Part shown: positions 1-8,941 of the stretch, piece after piece
Layout: every line of letters begins with the position of its first letter
Numbering within the stretch: position 1 is the stretch's first letter
NCBI RefSeq assembly: GCF_000378625.1
Contig: NZ_KB905161.1
Coordinates: 306,244-370,243 of the forward strand
DNA from: Colwellia piezophila ATCC BAA-637
Lineage (GTDB): Bacteria; Pseudomonadota; Gammaproteobacteria; Enterobacterales; Alteromonadaceae
DNA length: 64,000 bases
Reading direction: 5' to 3'
Notes under the pieces: generated by a model
Databases searched by the model: none
What the model was told of the DNA's origin: nothing
What the model saw: the letters and a program-made list of their open reading frames with translations, nothing else
Program-made: the position numbers and the translations under genes

Positions 1-1050
1 GATGTTCGTTCATTCCCTGCGGGTTACCCATCAGTAATGATGATTGGCGCAAACGACAACAATAACAACATTGCCGACTTCTCACAATTCCCAAGCTGTG
101 ATGAAACTACAGGCCGTGGTAAGAAACGTACTACAACAACCAATGAAGCTATCTGTGTAGAAGTAACAGCTGGTGGTGTTGATACCTTATCTACTTACCC
201 AGCAGGTATGGCGACTAGCGCTTCAATGTCTGCAGATGGCACAGCATTCCTTTCTTCTTCAATGGAAAATACCGGTAGTGCTTCAGGCAATACTTATTAC
301 ATGGGCACAGCTGAAGCGACAGACTCGGGCGCAAACGGTAATATCTGTATGATTGACCGTGGTAATATCTCTTTCCACGATAAAGTACAAAACTGTGAAC
401 AATCAGGTGGTATCGGCGCAATTATCATTAACAATGAAGCCGGCATGTTATACGGCACATTAGGTGATACTAACGCTACATCTATTCCTGCTGTTGGCGC
501 AACCTTTGAAGACAGAGCTGCACTTTTAGCTGCTAATACTGCCGATGTAACCATTGGTTCTAGCGATTACGGTTTCATGAGTGGCACTTCTATGGCAACG
601 CCTGCAGTATCGGGCATGGCGGCATTAGTATGGTCTAATCATAATGAATGTACGGGTACAGAGATTCGTGAAGCATTAAAAGCAACGGCTGAAGATCAGG
701 GCGCTGTAGGTCACGATGACTACTTCGGTTACGGTATCGTAAAAGCAAAAGCGGCTAGTGATTACTTAACGGCTAACGGTTGTGGCGGTGGTGTAACTCC
801 TCCTCCAGTAGGTGGCGATATTACCGCTGATGCATCAGCATACCGCGCTAAAGGCAGAAATAAAGTTGACCTAACTTGGTCAGGTGCTGCTACTTCAAGT
901 GTCGATATCTTCCGTAACGGTTCATTAAGAACAACTACCTCTAACGATGGTGCTTATACGGATAGCTTCAGAACTTACGGTTCATTTACTTATAAAGTTT
1001 GTGACCAAGGTAGCGATAATTGTTCAAGTGAAGTCACAGTAAACTTCTAA
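1..1050 (+). CDS. S8 family serine peptidase with PA domain, 3' part only
   Basis: This is the C-terminal 349 residues of a secreted subtilisin-like peptidase; the reading frame is open to the first base, so the Asp and His parts of the triad lie outside the window. A protease-associated (PA) insert spans about residues 70-185 (GNICMIDRGNISF, then GGIGAIIINNEAG). It is followed by the catalytic serine block GTSMATP with Ser at visible residue 197, the usual order in large secreted S8 enzymes where PA interrupts the catalytic domain. After a GGGVTPPPVGG linker comes a beta-rich fibronectin-III-like domain (about 275-349) with paired cysteines, typical of substrate-binding or secretion tails. 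A strong hairpin follows at 1127-1155. Extracellular protein degradation is the likely role; the exact substrate cannot be read. Confidence 0.93.
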   Translation, partial: DVRSFPAGYPSVMMIGANDNNNNIADFSQFPSCDETTGRGKKRTTTTNEAICVEVTAGGVDTLSTYPAGMATSASMSADGTAFLSSSMENTGSASGNTYYMGTAEATDSGANGNICMIDRGNISFHDKVQNCEQSGGIGAIIINNEAGMLYGTLGDTNATSIPAVGATFEDRAALLAANTADVTIGSSDYGFMSGTSMATPAVSGMAALVWSNHNECTGTEIREALKATAEDQGAVGHDDYFGYGIVKAKAASDYLTANGCGGGVTPPPVGGDITADASAYRAKGRNKVDLTWSGAATSSVDIFRNGSLRTTTSNDGAYTDSFRTYGSFTYKVCDQGSDNCSSEVTVNF

Positions 1051-1126
1051 TTTGAACAGAGTTAAGTCCTTGAAATAGTTCCCTTCAAGTACTTATACCC
1101 AAGCCACCTTGAAGTCGCTTAGGTAT

Positions 1127-1159
1127 ATATCCAGCTTATTTAATAAGCTGGATATTTTC
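1127..1159 (+). terminator. Rho-independent terminator of the first S8 peptidase gene
   Basis: A perfect 14-bp inverted repeat (ATATCCAGCTTATT / AATAAGCTGGATAT) with a minimal loop is followed by TTTTCG. It lies 77 bp after the stop codon. Just upstream, TATACC...GGTATA (about 1096-1127) makes a second weak pairing. Confidence 0.75.
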
Positions 1160-1391
1160 GTTTAAGCCAGGTGAACTTTTAAAAGCGCTAATGCAAGTAA
1201 TAAAAGTGATTGTGGTTGGGGTGTGTTTAGTCTATGTTTTGTAGTGATATAACTTAGTTACCTTTTTGTTACAACAAATTAACTAGTTGTATACAAAGTA
1301 ACAAGGTATCGTCAAAATGTAAGTAATCACCCTAATGTTTTAAGAAACACCTAGGTATTTTTAAAGATGTATTGGGCATAGGGGAAATAAG
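1160..1391. other. Intergenic region before the second S8 peptidase gene
   Basis: No coding signal. It is AT-rich and contains an imperfect inverted repeat around 1258-1308 (TTACCTTTTTGTTAC... / ...GTAACAAGGTA) that could be an operator or part of the promoter region. A GGGGA Shine-Dalgarno sequence at 1381-1385 serves the next gene. Confidence 0.4.
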
Positions 1392-3131
1392 ATGTTGAAC
1401 AACTCAGTTAAGAAAACAATTAAACCATTGTTATTGTTAGGCGCCATTAGCTTGTCAGTTTGGCTTATCAGTTTATTTTTAAACAACACAACTAATAATA
1501 GTACTCAGTCTTATATTATAAGTGCTACAAACTATCAATTATTAAAAGAAAAAATCCGAGAGCTTAAGCTAGATCCTACTCATCAACTCGCTATTATTAA
1601 TGCTGTCGCAGTTGATTTGAATCAATCCCAGCTTGTTCAATTACAGCAAAACCTTAGTATTAAGGTAACTGAAAATTACCAAGTAAAATTGACCAGTGGT
1701 CGTGCCTGGGGTAAACGTAAATGGCAGCCAAAATCCGTTGTTAATGACTTGATTGGTGCCTCCTCCGCACATGCGACCCGAAACTTTGGCGATGGCATTA
1801 CCATTGGCTTTTTAGATACCGGTTTAGATCAATTACCAGGCACCTCTAAAGGACTTGGTTTATCTACAGACTTGTATGGTCGAGATAAATTCTGGGGAAC
1901 TTATGATGCGATAAATAACAGCATAAGTAATTATAGCAATGAAGAAAATGGTCATGGTACTCATGTTGCCAGTATTGCCGGCAATGCCGACTATGACGTG
2001 TACGGTAAAGTGTATGGTGTTGCACCGAACGCAGCCTTAGTGGGAATTAAAGCCTTTGATGCAGAAGGCAAAGCAACCTATGCCGACGTAATTCGTGGCA
2101 TAGATTGGGCGCTGCAAGTTAAAGATCAAATAAACCTTAGAGTACTGAATATGTCGTTCAGTGGCCCTGCCCGCTCTTATTATTGGGACGATCCTTTGAA
2201 TCAGGCGGTTATGAAAGCGTGGCAAGCAGGTATTGTTGTGATCGCTTCTGCTGGGAATACTGGGCCAGACCCGATGACTATTGGCGTACCGGGCAATGTT
2301 CCGTATATTATTACGGTAGGTGCTATGACAGATAATTATACTGAATCTGATGTAAGCGATGACAAGTTAGCCACATTTAGTGCAGCAGGGCCTACTTTTG
2401 AAGGTTTTGTCAAACCAGAGATTGTCGCACCCGGTGGGCATATATCAGGTTTAATGGCATATGATACTCAAATAGTTCAACAACACCCTGAATTTCATGA
2501 TGGTGGAAAATACTTTGAAATGTCAGGCACATCGCAAGCTGCTGCTGTTGTATCCGGTGTAGTGGCACTTATGTTGACTCAAGAGCCCTCACTAACACCT
2601 GACGAGGTTAAGTGCCGATTAATGGATAGTGCCCATGCCGCATTTAATGATAATGGTGATCTTGCTTATAGTGTATTTCAACAAGGTGCAGGATTAGTTA
2701 ATGCTGCTGATGCATTGACAAGTACTGCTTCAGCATGTGCAAATCAAGCGTTAGATATTACTCAAGATATAGCCGGCAATGAGCACTTCTTTGGTCCTAC
2801 TAACATTAACGATGATGGCAACTTCTATATTGAAGGCCTTGGTGATAAGTATGTCTGGCGCCACAACCAAGAGTCACTTGATGGAAGTGCGTTGATTTGG
2901 AAAGTTAATGACACTAATGATTTTTACGCTTGGCAGGATATTGCAACGACTGATGCACTAATCTGGAAAGTAAGTTTTGAAACCGATGCCTTAATCTGGA
3001 AAGTAAACCTTGAGTCAGATGCCTTAATCTGGAAAGTAAACTTTGAAACTGATGCACTTATTTGGAAAGTCAGCCTAGACGATCATAATTCTTCACCAAT
3101 AGCGATAAATAGCTGGGTAGAGCAGCAATAA
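1392..3131 (+). CDS. S8 family serine peptidase with C-terminal DALIWKV repeats
   Basis: A 579-residue subtilisin-family protease. An N-terminal hydrophobic segment (about 12-30) acts as signal peptide or anchor, followed by an I9-like prodomain region to about residue 105. The full triad is visible: D142 in FLDTG, H188 in NGHGTHVA, S381 in SGTSQAA, with the oxyanion Asn in SAGNTGP. After the catalytic domain, residues about 499-560 carry five copies of a (D/S)ALIWKV heptad separated by short acidic spacers (SFET, NLES, NFET). I do not know a named domain for this tail. The ATG is preceded by GGGGA at good distance. It follows another S8 gene on the same strand but has its own promoter space and a terminator at 3139, so it is probably monocistronic. 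It differs from its neighbour by lacking a PA domain. Confidence 0.95.
   Translation: MLNNSVKKTIKPLLLLGAISLSVWLISLFLNNTTNNSTQSYIISATNYQLLKEKIRELKLDPTHQLAIINAVAVDLNQSQLVQLQQNLSIKVTENYQVKLTSGRAWGKRKWQPKSVVNDLIGASSAHATRNFGDGITIGFLDTGLDQLPGTSKGLGLSTDLYGRDKFWGTYDAINNSISNYSNEENGHGTHVASIAGNADYDVYGKVYGVAPNAALVGIKAFDAEGKATYADVIRGIDWALQVKDQINLRVLNMSFSGPARSYYWDDPLNQAVMKAWQAGIVVIASAGNTGPDPMTIGVPGNVPYIITVGAMTDNYTESDVSDDKLATFSAAGPTFEGFVKPEIVAPGGHISGLMAYDTQIVQQHPEFHDGGKYFEMSGTSQAAAVVSGVVALMLTQEPSLTPDEVKCRLMDSAHAAFNDNGDLAYSVFQQGAGLVNAADALTSTASACANQALDITQDIAGNEHFFGPTNINDDGNFYIEGLGDKYVWRHNQESLDGSALIWKVNDTNDFYAWQDIATTDALIWKVSFETDALIWKVNLESDALIWKVNFETDALIWKVSLDDHNSSPIAINSWVEQQ
2886..3071 (+). repeat. In-frame DALIWKV repeat tract
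   Basis: Five degenerate in-frame repeats encode (S/D)ALIWKV units. The first is separated from the rest by a 15-residue spacer; the last four recur every 11 residues. Codons differ between units (GCGTTGATTTGG, GCACTAATCTGG, GCCTTAATCTGG, GCACTTATTTGG), so the amino-acid motif is conserved more than the DNA. Confidence 0.9.
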
Positions 3132-3138
3132 CCTATAT

Positions 3139-3166
3139 AAAGCCACTCCCGTAGTGGCTTTCTTTT
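3139..3166 (+). terminator. Rho-independent terminator after the second S8 peptidase
   Basis: AAGCCACT-CCCGT-AGTGGCTT hairpin (8-bp stem) followed by TCTTTTT, starting 8 bp after the stop codon. Confidence 0.85.
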
Positions 3167-3194
3167 TGTCTGAATTTTCTTGAAGGATCCCTGC

Positions 3195-6100
3195 GTGAAA
3201 AAACTTTACCTAGTACTTTTCTTATCTCTTTTAAGTTATATGGTATCGGCCAAGCAAGTTAAATTATTTAAGAATTTTGGTCATGATAACCCCTTATCCT
3301 ATCAATTTGTTCGTGCCATTGTTCAAGATCAAGATGACTTTATTTGGTTTGGCTCCCATGAGGGCTTACATAGATTTGATGGTTATCAATTTATGAGTTT
3401 TCACCATGATGCATTGTTAGATAACTCGCTCAGTTCTGATGTTATTAGCAAAATCCTTATAGACAGTAATCAGCGCTTTTGGATTGCTACATCGGGAGGC
3501 GGCTTGAATCTATACCGAGAGTCTAGTCAAGACTTTGAGCACTTCTCTAGTGAAACGATAGGCTTAACACTAACAAACGATGTAATTAATGCGCTTTTTG
3601 AAGATAGTGAGGGGAAGTTATGGATTGGCACGGAGCATGGGTTAAATATCCTTACAAAGGAAAATGATCAATGGGTAATCAAGCAAATTGTTCAGCAGTT
3701 AGGTAATGAAAACAGCCTGACTCATAATACCATTCATGATGTTTTAGAAACTAAAAACAATGAAATTTGGGTAGCAACAAACGGTGGCGGGATATCTGTT
3801 TTTTCTTTGCAGGGCGAGTTTATTCGAGCAATTAAGTTTGGTGATTCAAACTCTAGCAATTACAGTAATAAATTTGTTAATTCATTATTTCAAGATGATA
3901 AAAACAATATTTGGATAGGTACCGTTGATAATGGCTTGCTTAAATATAATTTAAAAACGAAGCAATTGAGAAATTTTAAATTTGATGAAAAAGATGCTAC
4001 CTCCATCGTTAGCAATACCATTAAAACAATATATCAAGACTCAAAAAGGCAACTCTGGATAGCAACAGATAAAGGCTTGCTAATTTATCAAGAAAAGAGC
4101 GAAAACTTTCAGCGCTATAACCATTCAGCTAGTGATCCCTATAGTTTAAGTAATGATTTTATTCTATGTTTTTTTGAAGATAAAAATAACATGATGTGGA
4201 TTGGTACGTTTACGGGTGTGAATCGCTTAGACCCAAATATGGCGACATTTAGCCAGTATAGCGTAATAACGCACCCTGAATTAGCCAATAGTAATATTAC
4301 TAGCTTTAGTCAACTTGATGATAAATCGATTCTATTTAGTTCTTATAGTGGTGGAATTTATTTGCTTTCTTTAGAAACAAATGATGTACAAAGGTTAGAA
4401 CTAAATGATTTTTTCTCAAAGCTGAGAGTCATGAAGCTCTATGTAGATAAACAGACTAATAAACTTTGGGTGGGAACCCGTACTTCAGGTTTATACCTAG
4501 TGAATTTAAAGACCAAACATATCACTAGTTACAAAAATGATGCTAACAATAGCAGTTCCATCTCAGCCAATAGTATTACTGATATTCTTAAAGATAAACA
4601 GGGAAACCTCTGGGTTTCAACCTTTCATCAAGGGTTAAACCGATTAAACAATGATGAGGGTTTCACTCGTTTTATTAAACACAATGGTCAGCCAGAGCTG
4701 GGGCCAAGCAGTAACCATGTATTGCAATTGCTTGAAGATAATCAAGGGTTTATTTGGATTGGCACTTATGGTGGAGGGCTTAATCGCTTTAACCCAACAA
4801 CAGGTAACTTTATTCATTTTAAGCATGATAAAAATGATGCTAGTACAATTTCTAGTGATACAGCTTGGGTAATGCTACAAGATAAAAGTAATAATCTTTG
4901 GGTGGGTACTCAAGCTGCAGGATTGAACTTATTAACCTATAAAAATATGCAAAAAGAGCAGTTTTCTTTTCAGCACTTTGATACTAAAGACGGTATGAAA
5001 AGTCGTACTGTGTATGGTCTCACTCAAGATAATTTAGGTGATATTTGGTTTAGTTCTAATAAAGGTATTTCAAGACTCGAGCCTAATAATCAGCGGTTTA
5101 AACATTTTGATTTAAGCCATGGCTTAGTCGATCTTGAGTATAACCATAATTCTTTTTTATCAGGGCTTGATAACACCATTTATTTTGGTGCCGGTAAAGG
5201 CTTTAGCAGCGTGATACCCGATAAAATAAAAAATAATGTGCAAGCACCCAATGTGCGTTTGACTAATATTCTAAAACTAAATGAAGCTATGACATTTGAT
5301 GTTCCGCTGGCTCAATTAGCTTCACTGACTTTGAAACATAGTGACCAGCTGATTTCATTTGAATATGTAGGCTTAAATTATGCTACCCCTGATTCCACCC
5401 GATATAAATATCGATTACTCGGTTTTGATCAAGAGTGGATTGATGCAGGCAAGTTACGAAGGGCGACCTACACCAACCTCCCTCAAGGAAGCTATCAATT
5501 ACAAATTATCGCCGGCAATAGCGATAATTTATGGAGTGAATCTTATAAGCTTGATATCACAATGAATCCCGCACCTTGGAATACTTGGTGGGCATATATA
5601 CTTTATGCAGCATTAATTGCGCTATTACTACTGGCTTATTCGCGTTTTTTAAACCGTAAATTGCTTATTGAGCAGCAACAAAAAGAATATTTAAAGCAGC
5701 AAGTTAAAGAGAAAACAGCAGAGTTTCATTTAAAGAATGTAGAACTTGAGCAAGCTAATCTACAGTTAGAAGATGCCGCAACGGTGGATAAAGTAACGGG
5801 CGTGAAGAGCCGTCGTTATTTAGATATTTATATCGAACAAGCCAGCCAATTGATGTCTCAAATCCATGAGAATATTCTACCCGTACAACGCAGCCTATTA
5901 CCACGCTTATACCTGTTGATGATAAAGCTAGATAATATAGAGAAAATAACGAATAGCCAATTAGTTAACCTTACTGATCTACTTCTGTATAGTCGTAATA
6001 ATGATGACTTAGTTATTCGCTGGGCTGATGATACCTTTATGATTATTGGTTATGAGAAGGATAACAACACCCGTGATCTAGTAACTCGCTTAACTAGTCG

Positions 6101-6359
6101 CTTTGAGCAAGTATTAGGTCATAACATCAAAGCAGACATGGCGTATGCCTTTTACCCTTTTAACTTTGAACAACCTATGGCTCTGTCATGGGATCAAGTT
6201 AGTGTACTGACTGAGCACGCACTTAAAGTTGCCCGTAACAACCAATTAAGTTGGTTAGGTTTTCATGCGCCTAAGGTGCAACCCTTCAACTACTTAGATG
6301 TCATTCAACAACAAGATATTGCTGAGCTAAGTAAGTTAGTTAAATTAAAGCAGGGTTAG
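3195..6359 (+). CDS. Two-component-regulator propeller / Y_Y_Y receptor with degenerate GGDEF domain
   Basis: A membrane sensor of 1054 residues. I place the start at GTG 3195, because AAGGA (3183-3187) stands 7 nt before it and the product then begins with a clean signal peptide (MKKLYLVLFLSLLSYMVSA); an in-frame TTG at 3180 is also open. The periplasmic part has about twelve Reg_prop propeller repeats of the form xxIWIGTxxGGLNR(F/L), then a Y_Y_Y domain (YKYRLLGFDQEW), one TM helix (WWAYILYAALIALLLLAY) and a coiled coil. The C-terminal domain aligns with GGDEF domains (DKVTGVKSRRYLD matches the DxLTGLxNRR region), but the active loop is WADDTF (residues 943-948) instead of GGDEF. Cyclase activity is therefore unlikely; a receptor or signalling-only role is inferred. 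Ligand unknown; in related proteins this architecture often senses extracellular polymers. Confidence 0.9.
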   Translation: MKKLYLVLFLSLLSYMVSAKQVKLFKNFGHDNPLSYQFVRAIVQDQDDFIWFGSHEGLHRFDGYQFMSFHHDALLDNSLSSDVISKILIDSNQRFWIATSGGGLNLYRESSQDFEHFSSETIGLTLTNDVINALFEDSEGKLWIGTEHGLNILTKENDQWVIKQIVQQLGNENSLTHNTIHDVLETKNNEIWVATNGGGISVFSLQGEFIRAIKFGDSNSSNYSNKFVNSLFQDDKNNIWIGTVDNGLLKYNLKTKQLRNFKFDEKDATSIVSNTIKTIYQDSKRQLWIATDKGLLIYQEKSENFQRYNHSASDPYSLSNDFILCFFEDKNNMMWIGTFTGVNRLDPNMATFSQYSVITHPELANSNITSFSQLDDKSILFSSYSGGIYLLSLETNDVQRLELNDFFSKLRVMKLYVDKQTNKLWVGTRTSGLYLVNLKTKHITSYKNDANNSSSISANSITDILKDKQGNLWVSTFHQGLNRLNNDEGFTRFIKHNGQPELGPSSNHVLQLLEDNQGFIWIGTYGGGLNRFNPTTGNFIHFKHDKNDASTISSDTAWVMLQDKSNNLWVGTQAAGLNLLTYKNMQKEQFSFQHFDTKDGMKSRTVYGLTQDNLGDIWFSSNKGISRLEPNNQRFKHFDLSHGLVDLEYNHNSFLSGLDNTIYFGAGKGFSSVIPDKIKNNVQAPNVRLTNILKLNEAMTFDVPLAQLASLTLKHSDQLISFEYVGLNYATPDSTRYKYRLLGFDQEWIDAGKLRRATYTNLPQGSYQLQIIAGNSDNLWSESYKLDITMNPAPWNTWWAYILYAALIALLLLAYSRFLNRKLLIEQQQKEYLKQQVKEKTAEFHLKNVELEQANLQLEDAATVDKVTGVKSRRYLDIYIEQASQLMSQIHENILPVQRSLLPRLYLLMIKLDNIEKITNSQLVNLTDLLLYSRNNDDLVIRWADDTFMIIGYEKDNNTRDLVTRLTSRFEQVLGHNIKADMAYAFYPFNFEQPMALSWDQVSVLTEHALKVARNNQLSWLGFHAPKVQPFNYLDVIQQQDIAELSKLVKLKQG

Positions 6360-6460
6360 TTAGATTATATCTTACCTTTCAAATACTTAAATGCAGTCCA
6401 CACTGACCATTTTAAATCACTGGGTAAAGCGAACGAAAATCATAAACAAGAACTGAGTAC

Positions 6461-6485
6461 TTTTTCTAATGTTTAATTAGAAAAA
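6461..6485 (+). terminator. Weak AT-rich hairpin after the propeller receptor
   Basis: TTTTTCTAAT-GTTTA-ATTAGAAAAA forms a perfect 10-bp but AT-only stem about 100 bp after the stop codon. It might terminate transcription poorly or be incidental. Confidence 0.35.
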
Positions 6486-6629
6486 TGTGGCTGGCGTTAA
6501 ATAGCAATACTCCATTGATAAATAAAGTAAAACACAGGGTTTTGATAGGGGTTTCAAAATAATAACCTATTGATGATGTGTGAGTAAAAAGGTATTGTTA
6601 CCTCTACACGTTTTAAGGATCATATTGTA

Positions 6630-6896
6630 ATGGAAGAAAAAATCACTTTGGTAGTTGATTACCTGAACAAAGTTAAGACTCGCTGCACATACAATGCTGC
6701 TGCGAAAGCGTTGGGTGTTACACCGCAAGCACTGAAGAAGCTGTTGGGTAAGCGCACGCCAGAAAACTCTTGGTTTGTTAATACGGGAACTGGCAATCCA
6801 GTTGGATACACTGACGAAGAAAAACATCCGGAGCTTCATCGTAGAAAGCTTATTATTAAATCAGCTGAAGTTTTGACACGAAACCTAGACTTATAG
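6630..6896 (+). CDS. Small HTH-like conserved protein
   Basis: An 88-residue cytosolic protein. Residues about 20-45 (TYNAAAKALGVTPQALKKLL) look like a helix-turn-helix, followed by a conserved-looking block with NSWFVNTGTGNPVGYT and HPELHRR. I recall similar short proteins of unknown role in proteobacteria (NSWVV...TGYT...HP pattern), which suggests a real family, but I cannot name a function. AAGGA lies about 11 nt upstream of the ATG. It is the first of a run of small genes. Binding to DNA is inferred from the HTH only. Confidence 0.7.
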   Translation: MEEKITLVVDYLNKVKTRCTYNAAAKALGVTPQALKKLLGKRTPENSWFVNTGTGNPVGYTDEEKHPELHRRKLIIKSAEVLTRNLDL

Positions 6897-7015
6897 AAAG
6901 TTAACAAGTTGCTCAAGCGAGACAATTAAAGCGGGGCCTCGCCCTAAAACTGCCGTTTTGCAAAGCGAGATGTTACCAATTAGATGCACCCCTAAATTAA
7001 TTCAAGAGTATTCAA

Positions 7016-7171
7016 ATGGCGAAAAGCAATTACAACTATGAGAAGCGGCAGAGGGAACTCGCGAAGAAGAAAAAGAAAGAGGAAAAACGCCTGAAAAAAG
7101 TGGAAAAGGCTAGTGAAGAAGTCCCATCCGAAGATCCTCTATTAGCTGAAGATCAAAATACATCCATATAA
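7016..7171 (+). CDS. Small Lys/Glu-rich conserved protein (51 aa)
   Basis: A short ORF starting MAKSNYNYEKRQRELAKKKK, extremely basic in its first 30 residues (predicted single charged helix) and acidic at the C-terminus. This N-terminal pattern (xNYxYEKRQ(R/K)ELAKKKKxEEK) is one I recognise from many short hypothetical proteins of gammaproteobacteria. Function unknown; the charge suggests nucleic-acid or ribosome association, which is only inference. The preceding TTCAAGAG gives a weak Shine-Dalgarno sequence. Confidence 0.65.
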   Translation: MAKSNYNYEKRQRELAKKKKKEEKRLKKVEKASEEVPSEDPLLAEDQNTSI

Positions 7172-7372
7172 TTATGTCGTCTATTGTGCTCCCATAAAGG
7201 GGCAACTATGCCGGTATCCAAGTAGTGAACGGATGTTGATAGTGTTGCGTTTTCAATCTAAATAATAGCGAGCGTAAGTTACTGGAATCGTGTATCAACT
7301 CATTTTTCAGTGAGGGGATACCACCCATTAATAAATTTAGTAAATTTAGTAAATAAAATTAGGAGTGCTATA

Positions 7373-7627
7373 TTGCAAACTGTAGTCAAGAAATGGTTCC
7401 GAGATAAAGAGTCTGGATTTCTGGATAACGGCGCCGGCCCAGATATAATGGTACGTAAAGCTGATCTTGTTAATTGTGCTTTTTTAAAAGTAGGTGCCAC
7501 TGTTGAGTTTGAATGCCACTCAGAAAAGCGAGGATTAACAGCCAAAAAGGTTAAGCTTTCGAATAGGAAGCACTCGCAACAAGGGATTCGAGACAATAAA
7601 CCCTACCGCCCAGGTGTCATGACTTAA
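7373..7627 (+). CDS. Divergent cold-shock-domain protein
   Basis: Residues 1-60 (MQTVVKKWFRDKESGFLDNG, then IMVRKADLVNCAFLKVGATVEF and KRGLTAKKV) follow the fold pattern of cold-shock domains: the KWF strand, a degenerate RNP1 (ESGFLDN for KGFGFI), RNP2 as IMVRK for VFVH, and the xxGLxAxxV end. A basic 20-residue tail follows. The start is best placed at TTG 7373, because AGGAG (7361-7365) lies 7 nt upstream; the GTG at 7310 would add 21 residues unlike the family. About 84 residues, single-stranded nucleic-acid binding inferred. Loss of several aromatic RNP residues makes the affinity uncertain. Confidence 0.7.
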   Translation: MQTVVKKWFRDKESGFLDNGAGPDIMVRKADLVNCAFLKVGATVEFECHSEKRGLTAKKVKLSNRKHSQQGIRDNKPYRPGVMT

Positions 7628-8025
7628 GTAATTAACATGGAGTAGGAGTCATTAAGCGGCTTCTGTCCCCACAGAACAAGACGCGACAATCAAAACTGCT
7701 AGCCAAGGCCTAGGCTGACAATTTTTATTGCAGCTGAGCGTAACGTTGGTGATGTGATTCTACCTTGCCAATAACCACCGTCTATTCTATAGCATCACCC
7801 AAGCAATTTATTCTATCGGATTCACTAATAGACTTTGGTAACAGGAACGCAGGATTAACCTTTATAGCCGCTTTTTTCCTTTTTACATCGTTAACTTTGC
7901 TTGCTATAGGCTCGCTATTGACGCGAAAACCTGCCCGGCACTAAGAAAAAAATAAGCTAGAATATTAATTCCTTTTAATATATCTCATTGCCATTTGTTA
8001 GCTAATTTATTACCCCTAGTTCTGA
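7628..8025. other. Intergenic region, no gene seen
   Basis: No ORF with a convincing start, composition or family on either strand and no strong hairpin. It separates the CSD gene from the convergent gene at 8026-8628. Confidence 0.4.
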
Positions 8026-8628
8026 TTAGCTACTAACGTTAATCGTCCGTTGTATTGATGCCTGACTAACACTGACCTCTATTTCAATCTCTCTTGATGT
8101 TAAGCCCTCACTATGTAATTTCATTATCTGTAAATGAATAACCTCGGTAATAACATTAGGAAGGCCAAAAGCAACCGCATAACCATTTTTACGGGCTTTC
8201 TTTTTAGCGATGGAAGGCCTATTAATGGGTACTATCGGTTCTCTTTTTTTATGAGCCACTGGAGCTGTAGGTGTAATTTCGTCGGCTATGGCTGCGGTTT
8301 TCTTATGTTCAATCAATAGCGGAATCGCTTTACTCAGTGCTTTTTCTACAGCACGAGTAATGATGCCTTCAAGTTCATCAGGTGTTAAATTAATGGTATT
8401 GTTTTTTTTCGATGGTTTCGCTGCGACACCTTGTGACTTTTTAGCTATTATTTTCTGCGACACCTTAGATAACGAACCGAAAACACGTATTAACTCAGTA
8501 GTATCAATTTTTGGTTTACCTAACGTATCAGCTACCATTATCAGCTTTCCGCTAGCGATGTATCGCTGAATTGTTCTTCGTGATTTCTTTACTAGTAATG
8601 CGCTATCAGTGATATTGTGAATAGCCAT
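8026..8628 (-). CDS. Plasmid-type DNA-binding protein with two HTH regions
   Basis: A 200-residue protein. The N-terminus (ALLVKKSRRTIQRYIASGKL, then KIDTTELIRVFG) has the excisionase/MerR-like winged HTH form often found in accessory DNA-binding proteins encoded beside plasmid rep genes. The middle is Lys/Ala-rich with a short helical segment. The C-terminus (about 165-198, LHSEGLTSREIEIEVSVSQASIQRTI) is a second HTH of resolvase/Fis-like form. The ATG is preceded by AAGGTG on the minus strand. No rep, par or mob gene is nearby, so it may be a relic of an integrated element or a domesticated regulator. Function otherwise unknown. Confidence 0.75.
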   Translation of the reverse strand: MAIHNITDSALLVKKSRRTIQRYIASGKLIMVADTLGKPKIDTTELIRVFGSLSKVSQKIIAKKSQGVAAKPSKKNNTINLTPDELEGIITRAVEKALSKAIPLLIEHKKTAAIADEITPTAPVAHKKREPIVPINRPSIAKKKARKNGYAVAFGLPNVITEVIHLQIMKLHSEGLTSREIEIEVSVSQASIQRTINVSS

Positions 8629-8941
8629 AGAACACCTTTTTCATTGTTATTTCACTGCGACATATTAGAAGCTTTGACGAGAGGATAGTCAATACTGAAC
8701 AAAAGAAAATTAGCACTATTTTTTGGATACGGTACTCCGAATTAATCACACGCATATTGGTTTAAAATACTATTTATTACTGCTAGATATACCGTCCGGA
8801 AGGTAGCAGTGATAATTACACAGCTGCCGCTCCTCGCTAAAATCGATCATCAATTATTGAGTTAAAAGTACATAAGAATTCACAAACACCTGTTTTTGTG
8901 TTTTATTGAGTTCTTATATCTTTACCGAACTGAAGAAATGA
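8629..8941. other. Divergent intergenic region
   Basis: Contains the upstream regions of the plasmid-type DNA-binding gene (minus) and the MFS gene (plus). I see no palindrome strong enough to call as an operator and no small ORF. Confidence 0.35.

Noticed and set aside
1..3131. Possible tandem duplication of the two S8 peptidase genes
   Set aside because: The proteins differ in domain plan (PA domain and FN3-like tail versus none and DALIWKV tail) and in sequence around the catalytic serine, so they are not recent duplicates.
7310..7372. GTG-started N-terminal extension of the cold-shock-domain protein
   Set aside because: The AGGAG at 7361-7365 positions translation at TTG 7373, and the extension is unlike the family.
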